In this document: positions 53,253-61,646 of the stretch, one piece after another
Position numbering within the stretch: the stretch's first letter is position 1
Layout of the letters: the number at the start of each line of letters is the position of its first letter
NCBI GenBank assembly: GCA_017935065.1
Contig: JAGBIF010000033.1
Span: 1-62,878, forward strand
Source: Clostridia bacterium
GTDB taxonomy: Bacteria > Bacillota > Clostridia > Oscillospirales > CAG-272
Reading direction: 5' to 3'
DNA: 62,878 nt
Translations under genes and position numbers: made by a program
The notes under the pieces: generated by a model
The model's input: only the letters and a program-made list of their open reading frames with translations
Database searches by the model: none
Told to the model about the DNA's origin: nothing

Positions 53253-55622
53253 ATGGAAAAAGAAAATCGTGCCCTGCCGACAGGACTTACCACCGCTGAG
53301 GTCGAAAGGCTCACCTCAGAGGGACGTGTCAACGTGTCGGACATCAAAAGCGGTAAAAGCTACGGAAGGATTATAATAGACAACCTTCTTACCTTCTTTA
53401 ACCTGGTATGGACGGTGGTCGCGGTGATCCTTATTTCGTTTGGAAGCTTCGACAACCTCGGCTTCCTTGCGGTTGTAATACCCAACGCGGTTATAGCTAT
53501 CGTGCAGGAGATGCGCGCAAAGCGCGTGGTTGACAAGCTATCGGTTACCACCGAGCCCCGCGCAAGCGTGGTAAGAGATGGGGAGCTGATTGAGATACCC
53601 GCGAATGAGATAGTGCTTGGCGACGTTATGTACGTTGAGATGGGCAGACAGGTGCTGTCAGACGGCGTTGTGGTAGAGGGACTTGCCGAGGCAAATGAGT
53701 CAATGCTCACGGGTGAGTCGGATGCAATCAGGAAGTCGGAGGGCGACCGCGTGCTTGCGGGCTCCTATCTCGTGTCGGGCGGTATCTACGTCAAGGTTAC
53801 CGCGGTGGGCAAGGATAACTATGTCACGAAAATAGAGCGCGCGGCAAAGAGCTTCAGGGCGCCTCAGTCAAACCTTTTCCGCGACCTTAACAACCTGGTT
53901 AAGTACATAGGTATTTTTATGATACCGATGACCGTAATCGTCGCTATCAGCAACTGGTTCGTAATAAACGAGGGCGGAATTGCTATTCCCGAGGGCTCGA
54001 CGGCAATCGCGGAGACCATTCAGAAGACCAGCGGTGCTATAATAGGTATGATACCCTCGGGTATATATCTTCTTATCACCCTGACGCTCACGCTCTCGGT
54101 AATACTTCTTGCCAAGAAGAAAACCCTCGTTCAGGATATGTATTCCATCGAGATGCTCGCGTCCGCCGACGTCGTCTGCCTTGATAAGACGGGTACCATC
54201 ACCGACGGCACCATGACGGTTACAGAGGTTGAGTGCCTTGGCGACAGTACCGAGGAGGATATAAAAAATATAATGGCGTACATCGAGGGAAGCGAGAGCA
54301 GCATAAACGCGACCTCCCGCGCCCTTATCGAGCGCTTCGGCACGAACACCGACTGCAAAATACTCGACAAGATACCCTTCTCGTCGGCGCGTAAGTATTC
54401 CGCGGTGTCAATAGAGGGTGTAGGCACCTACGCGATAGGCGCCCCCCACTTCGTAAAATGCCCCATAAGCGAGGCACTTGAGGATAGGATTTCCTATCAC
54501 GCCGCTCAGGGTGAGCGAGTTCTTCTTCTCGTAAGGCAGACCGACCTCACTACCGAGGGAGAGGCGATTGCCCTTATCGCCATAGCGGACAGAATTCGCC
54601 CCAACGCCGAGCAGACCATACGCAAGTTCCAAGAGCAGGGCGTAAGAGTTAAGGTAATTTCGGGCGACAATGCCCTTACGGTATCAACCATTGCAAAGCG
54701 CGTGGGTATTCTCGGCGCGGATAAGTACCTTTCCTGTGAGGCGCTTAGTGACGACGAGCTTCTTGCGGTCGCAAACGATTACGACATCTACGGCAGAGTA
54801 AGCCCCGAGCAGAAGGTGCTTTTAGTCAAGGCCTTCAAGCGCGCGGGACATACGGTTGCTATGACGGGTGACGGTGTAAACGATACTCTCGCCCTTCGTG
54901 AGGCGGATTGCTCTATCGCAATGGCAGACGGCTCGGACGTCGCGAGAAAGGTATCCAAGATAGTTCTTCTTGAGAGTGATTTCGGAACGCTTCCCGACGT
55001 CGTAAGAGAGGGCAGGCGCGCTATAAACAATGTAAGAATGTCAAGCGTGCTTTTCCTTATGAAGACTATGCTCACGATAGTGCTTTCGATATTTGCGGTT
55101 ATAGTTCACATAGGCTATCCGCTCGAGGCAAAGCATCTCAATCTCATTGAGCTTATTATCATCGGTCTTGCGTCACTCGCCCTTACCGTTGAGCCTAACA
55201 ATAAGCGTATCGAGGGCTCGTTTATCAAGACGGTGCTTATCAAGAGTATTCCGAACGCAATCTCAATGCTTATCCCCGTATGCACTATTCTCATTATGTC
55301 GCGTGCGGGTGTGATAACCGATTCCGCCCTCGTCAGCGCGCTCTGTATGCTGACACTGACGCTTGCGGGATTTGTAAACCTTATCTTTATCTGCATACCC
55401 TATACTAAATGGCGCGTAGGCGTTGTGGCTATAGTTACCGTGCTTCTTGCCGTAGCTCTCGTCGGCTCGGTGCTGCTTCTCGGTGACCTGTGGGAGATAA
55501 TGCCCGCAATAAACTCACTCGGCACGCTTATGCCGCTTCTCGGCGTAACGGTGCTTTGCGCGGTAGCCGTTCACCTTGTAAGAATAGGCGTAGGGTACCT
55601 TATAAAAAAGAAAAAGGCGTAA
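53253..55622 (+). CDS. P-type cation-transporting ATPase (CtpE-like)
   Basis: A 789-residue ion pump. Visible parts are the TGES actuator motif (about 153), phosphorylation site DKTGT (D311), the nucleotide domain and TGDGVND, with about ten TM segments. The M4 ion-binding stretch reads MIPSGIYLL where Ca2+-pumps of the PacL type have a PEGLP motif; this and the LVQDMYSIEMLAS segment resemble the CtpE-like group (a Ca2+-related pump in mycobacteria). No N-terminal heavy-metal domains. The transported ion is best left as a cation, possibly Ca2+. Confidence 0.9.
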   Translation: MEKENRALPTGLTTAEVERLTSEGRVNVSDIKSGKSYGRIIIDNLLTFFNLVWTVVAVILISFGSFDNLGFLAVVIPNAVIAIVQEMRAKRVVDKLSVTTEPRASVVRDGELIEIPANEIVLGDVMYVEMGRQVLSDGVVVEGLAEANESMLTGESDAIRKSEGDRVLAGSYLVSGGIYVKVTAVGKDNYVTKIERAAKSFRAPQSNLFRDLNNLVKYIGIFMIPMTVIVAISNWFVINEGGIAIPEGSTAIAETIQKTSGAIIGMIPSGIYLLITLTLTLSVILLAKKKTLVQDMYSIEMLASADVVCLDKTGTITDGTMTVTEVECLGDSTEEDIKNIMAYIEGSESSINATSRALIERFGTNTDCKILDKIPFSSARKYSAVSIEGVGTYAIGAPHFVKCPISEALEDRISYHAAQGERVLLLVRQTDLTTEGEAIALIAIADRIRPNAEQTIRKFQEQGVRVKVISGDNALTVSTIAKRVGILGADKYLSCEALSDDELLAVANDYDIYGRVSPEQKVLLVKAFKRAGHTVAMTGDGVNDTLALREADCSIAMADGSDVARKVSKIVLLESDFGTLPDVVREGRRAINNVRMSSVLFLMKTMLTIVLSIFAVIVHIGYPLEAKHLNLIELIIIGLASLALTVEPNNKRIEGSFIKTVLIKSIPNAISMLIPVCTILIMSRAGVITDSALVSALCMLTLTLAGFVNLIFICIPYTKWRVGVVAIVTVLLAVALVGSVLLLGDLWEIMPAINSLGTLMPLLGVTVLCAVAVHLVRIGVGYLIKKKKA

Positions 55623-55651
55623 AATGATTTAGCTTTAACTCGTATAACGGC

Positions 55652-55693
55652 AAAAAGGGGCTGTCTCAAATGTGAGCATTTGAGACAGCCCCT
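55652..55693 (-). terminator. terminator between the P-type ATPase and the leftward coiled-coil gene
   Basis: GGGGCTGTCTCAAATG pairs with CATTTGAGACAGCCCC. The A5 run on its left gives a T-run on the minus strand, so it best serves the leftward gene. The rest of 55694-55923 holds repeated AACCGATA words and no gene. Confidence 0.78.
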
Positions 55694-55923
55694 CGAAGTA
55701 TAACCCGTTACTTCCTTCGGCGGGGGAAAGTTTTCTTATACCGATGCCAAAAAGAAAAGGCTTTTGAACCATTAAAACACATTAACAATAAACCGAACCT
55801 ACTATAACACAACCGATAACCGACAACCGATAAGCAATAAACCGAATTCTCAATCATTTATGCGCTATAAATAGCAAAGGGTGGCAAGGGTATAACGGGA
55901 AAATTTTTTAGAGCTTTACCGCA

Positions 55924-56409
55924 TCAGACCTCTATCATATTGATGAGATTTGCTCTGTCGATAGCGACCTGAAGCGAGCTGATACGGCTCTTGAGCGCAC
56001 GCGCCGCCTCGGTGACCTCTTCGACATTGTAGAGACACTCGGTGTACTCAAGAATACCGACGGGGGTAATTCTTCTTGTGAGCTGCTGATGTCTCGCCAT
56101 ATAGGAAAGGCGCGAGTACTCGCCGTTAAGCTGTGAAAGAAGCACAAGGCCCTCACCGATGGTGATATCAAAGCCCTCAAGCTTAACCGTACAGTTCGCA
56201 TATGCGAGAGCCGACCTGATCTTGCGGATCTTGGTGTCGATCTCATCAATACGCTTGCGTGTCTCGGCGTAGGAATAGCCGTTTAGGACCTTAGTCTCGG
56301 TTTCCTTGTAGGAGACGGTGCTGGTGTCGCTCTCACGCTCAAGAATTCTTTCCTTTTCCTCCTCGAGCGCCTTGATTTCCTTCATAGCTTCCATGTGACA
56401 AATTTTCAT
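55924..56409 (-). CDS. uncharacterised coiled-coil protein, possibly DIP1984/DUF6847-like
   Basis: A 161-residue helical protein. The first ~85 residues are charged and heptad-like (EIKALEEEKERILERE, RKRIDEIDTKIRKIRSALAY), then VKLEGFDITIGEGLVLLSQL and a basic region HQQLTRR; the last ~50 residues are again helical. The pattern resembles small DIP1984-like proteins of unknown function; this is a weak match from memory. GAGAGG precedes ATG and a consensus promoter drives it. Confidence 0.7.
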   Translation of the reverse strand: MKICHMEAMKEIKALEEEKERILERESDTSTVSYKETETKVLNGYSYAETRKRIDEIDTKIRKIRSALAYANCTVKLEGFDITIGEGLVLLSQLNGEYSRLSYMARHQQLTRRITPVGILEYTECLYNVEEVTEAARALKSRISSLQVAIDRANLINMIEV

Positions 56410-56480
56410 AATCTTTTTCCTCTCATTTCTTTGGTGTGATAGTGCCCCTCTTCATCGGGCGCCTTTTGCTTTGTGAGACT

Positions 56481-56509
56481 ATTATACATAGGAATTTTTT
56501 CACAGTCAA
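56481..56509 (-). promoter_or_regulatory. promoter for the coiled-coil gene
   Basis: Minus strand TTGACT (56504-56509), 17-base spacer, TATAAT (56481-56486). Confidence 0.78.
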
Positions 56510-56570
56510 TAGCTTTTCTCGCTTTGTATCACAAAATGATACAGTAAGATAATTTACCCCAAAAATACAG

Positions 56571-56599
56571 TTGAATTTTAATCTCGCGCGTGCTATAAT
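56571..56599 (+). promoter_or_regulatory. promoter for the MATE gene
   Basis: TTGAAT (56571-56576), 17-base spacer ending in TGC, TATAAT (56594-56599). The expected start lies near 56606, which excludes the longest reading frame for the MATE protein. Confidence 0.82.
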
Positions 56600-56650
56600 A
56601 CTTTGTGTAATATAAAAAGCCTTGCGCTTTTGGAGGCAAAAAAATTTAAA

Positions 56651-58072
56651 ATGAACAAAGCTTTAAAAAAGGACTTTACCGAAGGACCGATGTTTTTGCG
56701 AATGCTGCTTTTCGCCCTGCCGATAATGCTGACGGGCGTTTTGCAGATAGCCTACAATATGGCAGACAACATCGTGGTAGGTCAGTTCTCGGGAGACGAT
56801 TACGCGCTTGCGGCAGTAGGCTCGACCTCATCTCTTACAAACCTCGTGCTTAACCTTCTTTTGGGTGTCGCGGCAGGAACGGGTGTCGTGGTGGCGCAGC
56901 GCTACGGTGCCAAGGACTACGGTGCCGTGTCAAAAACCGTGCATACCGCGCTTTCCTTCTCGGGCGTGGCGGGTGTTGCGGTAATGCTTATAGGACTTAT
57001 TATATCCGAGCCTGTGCTTACCCTCATGGGTACCAAGGCTGAGGTGCTTGATAACGCGGTGCTGTACTTCAGAATAATCTGTGTCGGTATTCCCGCAAGC
57101 AGTGTGTATAACTTCGGCGGCTCGGTGCTTCGCTCGGTGGGGGATTCCAAGACACCGCTTATAATACTCGGCACCTCGGGCATTCTGAATGTCGCGCTCA
57201 ACCTCTTTTTCGTTATCACCCTTCATATGTCGGTAGCGGGCGTTGCGCTTGCTACTATTATTTCACAGTATGCATCGGCGCTGGCGGTTATGCTCGTGCT
57301 TTATATAAGGCGCACCGAGTGCTACGGCTTCCGCCCGCGCGAGCTTCGCTTCCATAAGGCGAGCCTGCTCGCGATACTCAGGTTTGGTATTCCCGCGGGA
57401 ATACAGGGCTGTATGTTCTCAATATCCAATGTATTTATTACGTCCGCGATGAACAGCTTCCCGACACCCGACGCGGTGCTTGCTAATACAATTGCGAATA
57501 ATATTGACGCGATAAGCCTGACGGTAATGAACGCCTTTACACAGGCGGCCCTCACCTTCACAGGCCAGAACTTCGGCGCGGGAAAGCACGACAGAGTAAG
57601 GCGGGTGCTTCTGCTTGCTCTGCTTCAGGTTTTGGTCATAGGCGTTGCGATAACCCAGCTTGAGCTTTTCTTCGGAGAAGAGCTTATAATGCTCTACATA
57701 AGTAAGGACGCGCAGAACAAGGAGGCGGTAATCGCGATAACGATGGACATTATCACGCTTCTCTTAAACACCTTCTTCCTTTGCGGAATACTTGATGTTA
57801 TGTCAGGCTCGCTTCGCGGTATCGGCTACTCAATATCGCCGATGCTAGTAAATATTATAGGAATTTGCGGTGTGAGAATTCTCTGGATATTCGCATTTTT
57901 CCCGATGGATATGTTCAACACTCCGACGGGGCTTATGATGAGCTACCCTATATCCTGGTCGCTCTCAATAGTCGCTATGGCGGTGATAAGAGTTATTGCC
58001 GAGGTAAGAGTGAGAAAGCGACTTAAGGCGCTTGCCGATAATAAAAACTGTGCGCCTGCCGTGGCAGAGTAG
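56651..58072 (+). CDS. MATE-family multidrug/cation efflux transporter
   Basis: A 473-residue, 12-TM protein exchanging drugs or toxins for Na+/H+. MATE signs are the MADNIVVGQF-like helix 1 segment (YNMADNIVVGQFSG), the LRSVGDSKTPLIILG loop repeated as SGSLRGIGYSISP in the second half, and FTGQNFGAGKHDR. I use ATG 56651 because the promoter excludes upstream starts; its GGAGG is 14 bases away, longer than usual. Confidence 0.92.
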   Translation: MNKALKKDFTEGPMFLRMLLFALPIMLTGVLQIAYNMADNIVVGQFSGDDYALAAVGSTSSLTNLVLNLLLGVAAGTGVVVAQRYGAKDYGAVSKTVHTALSFSGVAGVAVMLIGLIISEPVLTLMGTKAEVLDNAVLYFRIICVGIPASSVYNFGGSVLRSVGDSKTPLIILGTSGILNVALNLFFVITLHMSVAGVALATIISQYASALAVMLVLYIRRTECYGFRPRELRFHKASLLAILRFGIPAGIQGCMFSISNVFITSAMNSFPTPDAVLANTIANNIDAISLTVMNAFTQAALTFTGQNFGAGKHDRVRRVLLLALLQVLVIGVAITQLELFFGEELIMLYISKDAQNKEAVIAITMDIITLLLNTFFLCGILDVMSGSLRGIGYSISPMLVNIIGICGVRILWIFAFFPMDMFNTPTGLMMSYPISWSLSIVAMAVIRVIAEVRVRKRLKALADNKNCAPAVAE

Positions 58073-58099
58073 ATTAAAAAAATGTAAGGAGTAGGGCCT

Positions 58100-59062
58100 A
58101 TGAGCGTGATGATAAATAAAAGGGCGGTAAGAGTATGTCTTGCGCCTATGGCAGGGTTTACCGACAGCGCTATGCGTATTATCTCGCGCGAGTGGGGCGC
58201 CGACCTTACCTTTACCGAAATGGTAAGCGCCAAGGCGGTAAGATACGGTGACAAAAAGACCCTTACGCTTTCCCGCATAGATGAAAGAGAGGGCGACTGC
58301 ATCCTTCAGCTATTCGGAAGCGAGCCCGATACTCTGGCATATGCCACCGAAGCGCTTCTGGCTACCGCCGAGATAAAGCCTGTCGGTATAGACATCAATA
58401 TGGGCTGTCCCGTAAATAAGATCTTCCAAAACGGTGAGGGCTCTGCCCTTACGAAAAATCCAAGCCTTATTTATGATATAGTTAAAAGCACACGCTCGGC
58501 AACCGACCTGCCTCTCTCTGTGAAAATGCGCCTCGGTGTCGACGATGCGCACAAGAATGCCGTTGAGTGCGCGCTTGCCGCAGAGAGCGCGGGCGCTGAT
58601 TTTATCACCGTCCACGGCAGAACAAGAGCACAGATGTATAGTGGCGAAAGCGACCTTCTTAGTATAGCAGAGGTAAAGTCTGCTTTACATATTCCCCTGA
58701 TTGCAAGCGGAGACGTGGTAGACGGTGAAAGCGCGCTTCGCATACTTTCGCGCACGGGAGCCGACGCAATTATGGTAGGCAGAGCCGCCATCGGCAATCC
58801 CTTCGTCTTTGCCGAGATCAAGTCGGCACTTGACGGAAATGCCAAAAGCGAGATAACGCTTGAAACAAAAATGACGACCGCGCTTCGTCAGCTTTCGCTT
58901 GCGATAGAGCTTAAGGGTGAGCATACCGCGGTGCTTGAATCAAGAAAGCAGCTCGCCCTCTACTTCAAGGGCATGAAGGGTGCCAGCGCCCTGCGCGGTG
59001 CCCTCAACACCGCCACCACCTATGCCGAGATAACCGAGCTTCTCTCGGCAATCGGTGAATAG
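58100..59062 (+). CDS. dus: tRNA-dihydrouridine synthase
   Basis: FMN- and NADPH-dependent reduction of specific tRNA uridines. The 320 residues show APMAGFTDSAMR, the catalytic Cys in INMGCPVNKI (C103), KMRLG, VHGRTRAQMYSG and SGDVVDGESAL. The size and motifs fit the DusB-like type of Firmicutes. AAGGAG precedes ATG; it follows the MATE gene by 27 bases and may be co-transcribed. Confidence 0.94.
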   Translation: MSVMINKRAVRVCLAPMAGFTDSAMRIISREWGADLTFTEMVSAKAVRYGDKKTLTLSRIDEREGDCILQLFGSEPDTLAYATEALLATAEIKPVGIDINMGCPVNKIFQNGEGSALTKNPSLIYDIVKSTRSATDLPLSVKMRLGVDDAHKNAVECALAAESAGADFITVHGRTRAQMYSGESDLLSIAEVKSALHIPLIASGDVVDGESALRILSRTGADAIMVGRAAIGNPFVFAEIKSALDGNAKSEITLETKMTTALRQLSLAIELKGEHTAVLESRKQLALYFKGMKGASALRGALNTATTYAEITELLSAIGE

Positions 59063-59091
59063 AGACTATAAAACTACTAAAGGAGTTCGTA

Positions 59092-61095
59092 ATGAAAGCA
59101 AGCAGGCTCAGACTGGCGCTACTGCTGATAACGGCTTTAGCCCTCGTTGCTCCCATACTTTCCTCGTGCGATGCCCTTTCACAGGACGGTGAGGGCGATT
59201 GTATTCACGTATGGGAGAAGCAGGAGGTCCTTAAGGCGGCTACCTGCGGCACGGATGAAATCGGTACTGTCCGTCATACCTGCAGTCTCTGCGGCGCCAC
59301 CCGTGAAACGGAGGTTCGGGCAAGCAAAGCCCACGACCTCAGGGTTATTACGCTCAGGAGTGCCGCGTGCGGTGTCGAGGGGCTTATGAGGGAGGAGTGC
59401 CGCACGTGCGATTATTCACGCGAATACACAACCTCGGCACTAGTGCATTCATACGGACTTAGGGCTATACCCGACGGCGGAGGGTGCGCTGTTATGTGCC
59501 CGAAATGCCTTGATATTGAAAGATACGTCAGCGTTATCCGCTACGAGGATTACGGCGCGGCAGGTGACGGCAGGACCGACGATTCTTCCGCTATACGCGC
59601 CGCTCACGAGGATGCCAACCGCTTCGGATTGCCCGTAGAGGGAAAGGAGGGTGCCGTCTACTATATCGGCTCTCTTTACAGGACTATCAATATAAAAACC
59701 GATACTGATTGGAACGGTGCGGAGCTTGTATTTGACGATAGCGTGATAAAATGGAATGATAAGAGCTTACGCGAGGTTAACGTCTTTACGGTAGTCTCCG
59801 ACTTATCCGCCGTAAGAAGTCTGACAGTGCCCGAGGGCTTGGCTATATCGAGGGGGCAGACTAATATCGGTATGAGCTTTGATGAGCCCTGTATGATTAA
59901 AATTGAAAGCTCGTACGAAAAAATTTATATGCGCTACGGGGTGAATTCCAACAGCGGTGAAAACAAGAGCGAGGTAATTCTCGTTGACAGAGACGGAAAC
60001 GTAGATCCCTCTACACCCATTCAGTACGATTACGGCACCGTCACCTCGGTTACGGTCTTCTCTATTGACGATAAGCCTATCCGCATCGGCAACGGCACTA
60101 TCACCACCGTAGTACCTGATCCCAAGGCAGACACGCCCGATTACGAGAACAACTACTGCTATTATTCGCGAGGTATATCAGTTAAGCGATCGAACAGCAC
60201 GCTTTACAACATAAAGCACGATATCGTCGGTGAGGATATGACCGTTGAAATTGACAGAGACGGTGACGGTATTATTGAAAAATGGGGTGACGATAAATCC
60301 TACGGTGTGCCATACAGAGGCTTCTTCAGCTTCAATAGCTGCTATGGCAGCACGATGGAAGGCTGTACCGTCAAGGGACATCAGGCGTATTCCTTCTATC
60401 AGGGAAGCTCGCGCAACGAGATGGGGAGCTATGATATCACCGCGAGCTTTTGCATTGATCTCAAATTCCATAAGGTAGTACAGTACGAAAACGAGGCGAC
60501 GGGAGAGACCATTACCAACAGATTTATGTATCACGGTGTTATGGGAAGTAATTTCTGCCGTAACGTCGTTATGGACGAATGCTACCTGGATAGGTTTGAC
60601 GCGCATCAGGGACTTCACAATGCGAGGATAACGCGCTCTACGCTCGGCTTCGGTATTCTCGTCACGGGTGGCGGTAAGCTGTATATTGAGGACGTTTACC
60701 GTATCAGCGAGGGGGCGTTCATTCATCTTCGTAGCGACTACAACAGTGTATTTGACGGTGACGTTGTTATTAAGAGCTGCAGAATGGGAAGCGGTATCAG
60801 GGCTATTATCGACGGCACCTGGCGAAGCTTTTACAACGGACTTCCCAATTATATGATAAGAAATCTTACCGTAGACGGTCTGACCGTCGAGGGTAGCGCG
60901 CTTGATGTGTATATCTTTGATATCAGCGGTGCCGATAGCAGTAAAAATCCCCCAGACGATAAGACGAATAAGCTGTATCTGCCCGAGAGCGTAACGGTTT
61001 CCAATATCAAAAATTTAAACGGTGAGAGGGTAAGCGCCATTGCCACCGCCAGGGTAGCAAACGCCTTTTCCGCCGTCGTGATTACCGAAAAATAA
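59092..61095 (+). CDS. secreted lipoprotein with Cys modules and a pectate-lyase-like beta helix
   Basis: A 667-residue surface protein. It has a lipoprotein signal (lipobox LSSC, about 23-26). Two Cys modules follow at ~37-115 (HVWEKQEVLKAATCG...HTCSLCG and HDLRVITLRSAACG...ECRTCD), of the same kind as the repeats in the protein at 61647. The segment YGAAGDGRTDDSSAI (about 157-171) opens a pectate_lyase_3-type right-handed beta helix that runs to the C-terminus. It probably binds or cleaves a cell-surface or plant polysaccharide. Catalytic residues cannot be assigned. It lies 29 bases after dus, so it may share transcription. Confidence 0.83.
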   Translation: MKASRLRLALLLITALALVAPILSSCDALSQDGEGDCIHVWEKQEVLKAATCGTDEIGTVRHTCSLCGATRETEVRASKAHDLRVITLRSAACGVEGLMREECRTCDYSREYTTSALVHSYGLRAIPDGGGCAVMCPKCLDIERYVSVIRYEDYGAAGDGRTDDSSAIRAAHEDANRFGLPVEGKEGAVYYIGSLYRTINIKTDTDWNGAELVFDDSVIKWNDKSLREVNVFTVVSDLSAVRSLTVPEGLAISRGQTNIGMSFDEPCMIKIESSYEKIYMRYGVNSNSGENKSEVILVDRDGNVDPSTPIQYDYGTVTSVTVFSIDDKPIRIGNGTITTVVPDPKADTPDYENNYCYYSRGISVKRSNSTLYNIKHDIVGEDMTVEIDRDGDGIIEKWGDDKSYGVPYRGFFSFNSCYGSTMEGCTVKGHQAYSFYQGSSRNEMGSYDITASFCIDLKFHKVVQYENEATGETITNRFMYHGVMGSNFCRNVVMDECYLDRFDAHQGLHNARITRSTLGFGILVTGGGKLYIEDVYRISEGAFIHLRSDYNSVFDGDVVIKSCRMGSGIRAIIDGTWRSFYNGLPNYMIRNLTVDGLTVEGSALDVYIFDISGADSSKNPPDDKTNKLYLPESVTVSNIKNLNGERVSAIATARVANAFSAVVITEK

Positions 61096-61416
61096 CGAAA
61101 AAAGCACCCAGGCACCGAGCCTTTCTCGGTGCTTGGGGATAATAGCGTTGCTAATTAATTGATCAGGTCCTCGCGCCGTACTGTGTGCTATGCGTACACG
61201 GCGGCACCAAGGCACCGCCCTACGGCTTATAAATGAAATTAGGTTATAAAAAACGGGAACTAACGCGATGCTCTTGACCGAGCGCTCTCGCTAATTCCCG
61301 TTTTTTGCTTAATTATTTACTTCTTCGCGCTTCTTTTGCTACGGGCTTGGGGCTTTTTGCCCTCGGCTCCTTGTTTATATATTTTTATAGAGTAATAATT
61401 TAATGTAACATGTGTA
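61096..61416. terminator. intergenic stretch with a bidirectional terminator (61249-61307)
   Basis: AAAAAACGGGAA pairs with TTCCCGTTTTTT, with an inner GCGA/TCGC pair, giving a strong terminator in both directions. A second hairpin, CACCGA/TCGGTG at 61113-61134, lacks a T-run. No ORF was supported. Confidence 0.8.
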
Positions 61417-61445
61417 TTGACAAATATTTTTCTTTGTGCTAGAAT
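61417..61445 (+). promoter_or_regulatory. promoter of the structured RNA
   Basis: TTGACA (61417-61422), 17-base spacer ending in TGC, TAGAAT (61440-61445). The predicted start, near 61452, is the first base of the closing stem of the RNA. Confidence 0.85.
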
Positions 61446-61451
61446 GTTCGT

Positions 61452-61616
61452 GCGACATAATTTCATATTTTGATTAGGAACAAGGGTGTACTATGCCATT
61501 TTTAGTACTTCCTCTTTTTCACATACTTGTTCCAATCAAGATAATGAAAGAAATTGTGTCGCAGCAATGTGGAGTGCTTTAATGGGGGTGCGTTCGCTTT
61601 GCGAGCGCACTTTTTT
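61452..61616 (+). ncRNA. 165-base structured RNA ending in an intrinsic terminator, upstream of the repeat lipoprotein
   Basis: The 5' end GCGACATAATTTC (61452-61464) pairs with GAAATTGTGTCGC (61550-61562), 13 pairs with one G-U. Inside, TTGATTAGGAACAAG (61470-61484) pairs with CTTGTTCCAATCAA (61526-61539) with one bulge. Inside that, GTACTA (61488-61493) pairs with TAGTAC (61503-61508). A terminator follows: GTGCGTTCGC/GCGAGCGCAC with T6 (61588-61616). I see no match to a T-box, SRP RNA or tmRNA. It may be a stand-alone small RNA or an attenuating leader for the gene at 61647. Confidence 0.7.
61588..61616 (+). terminator. terminator of the structured RNA
   Basis: GTGCGTTCGC pairs with GCGAGCGCAC around TTT, then T6. 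It lies 31 bases before the start codon of the repeat lipoprotein. Confidence 0.9.
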
Positions 61617-61646
61617 ATTTAGTGTATGAAATTGGAGGAGGACAAA

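Noticed and set aside
55694-55923. Small repeat array of AACCGATA words as an origin or iteron cluster
   Set aside because: The words are irregularly spaced and AT-rich, with no replication protein nearby.
61452-61616. T-box riboswitch
   Set aside because: No T-box sequence (AGGGTGGNACCGCG-like), no specifier stem pattern, and the downstream gene is not an aminoacyl-tRNA synthetase or amino acid gene.
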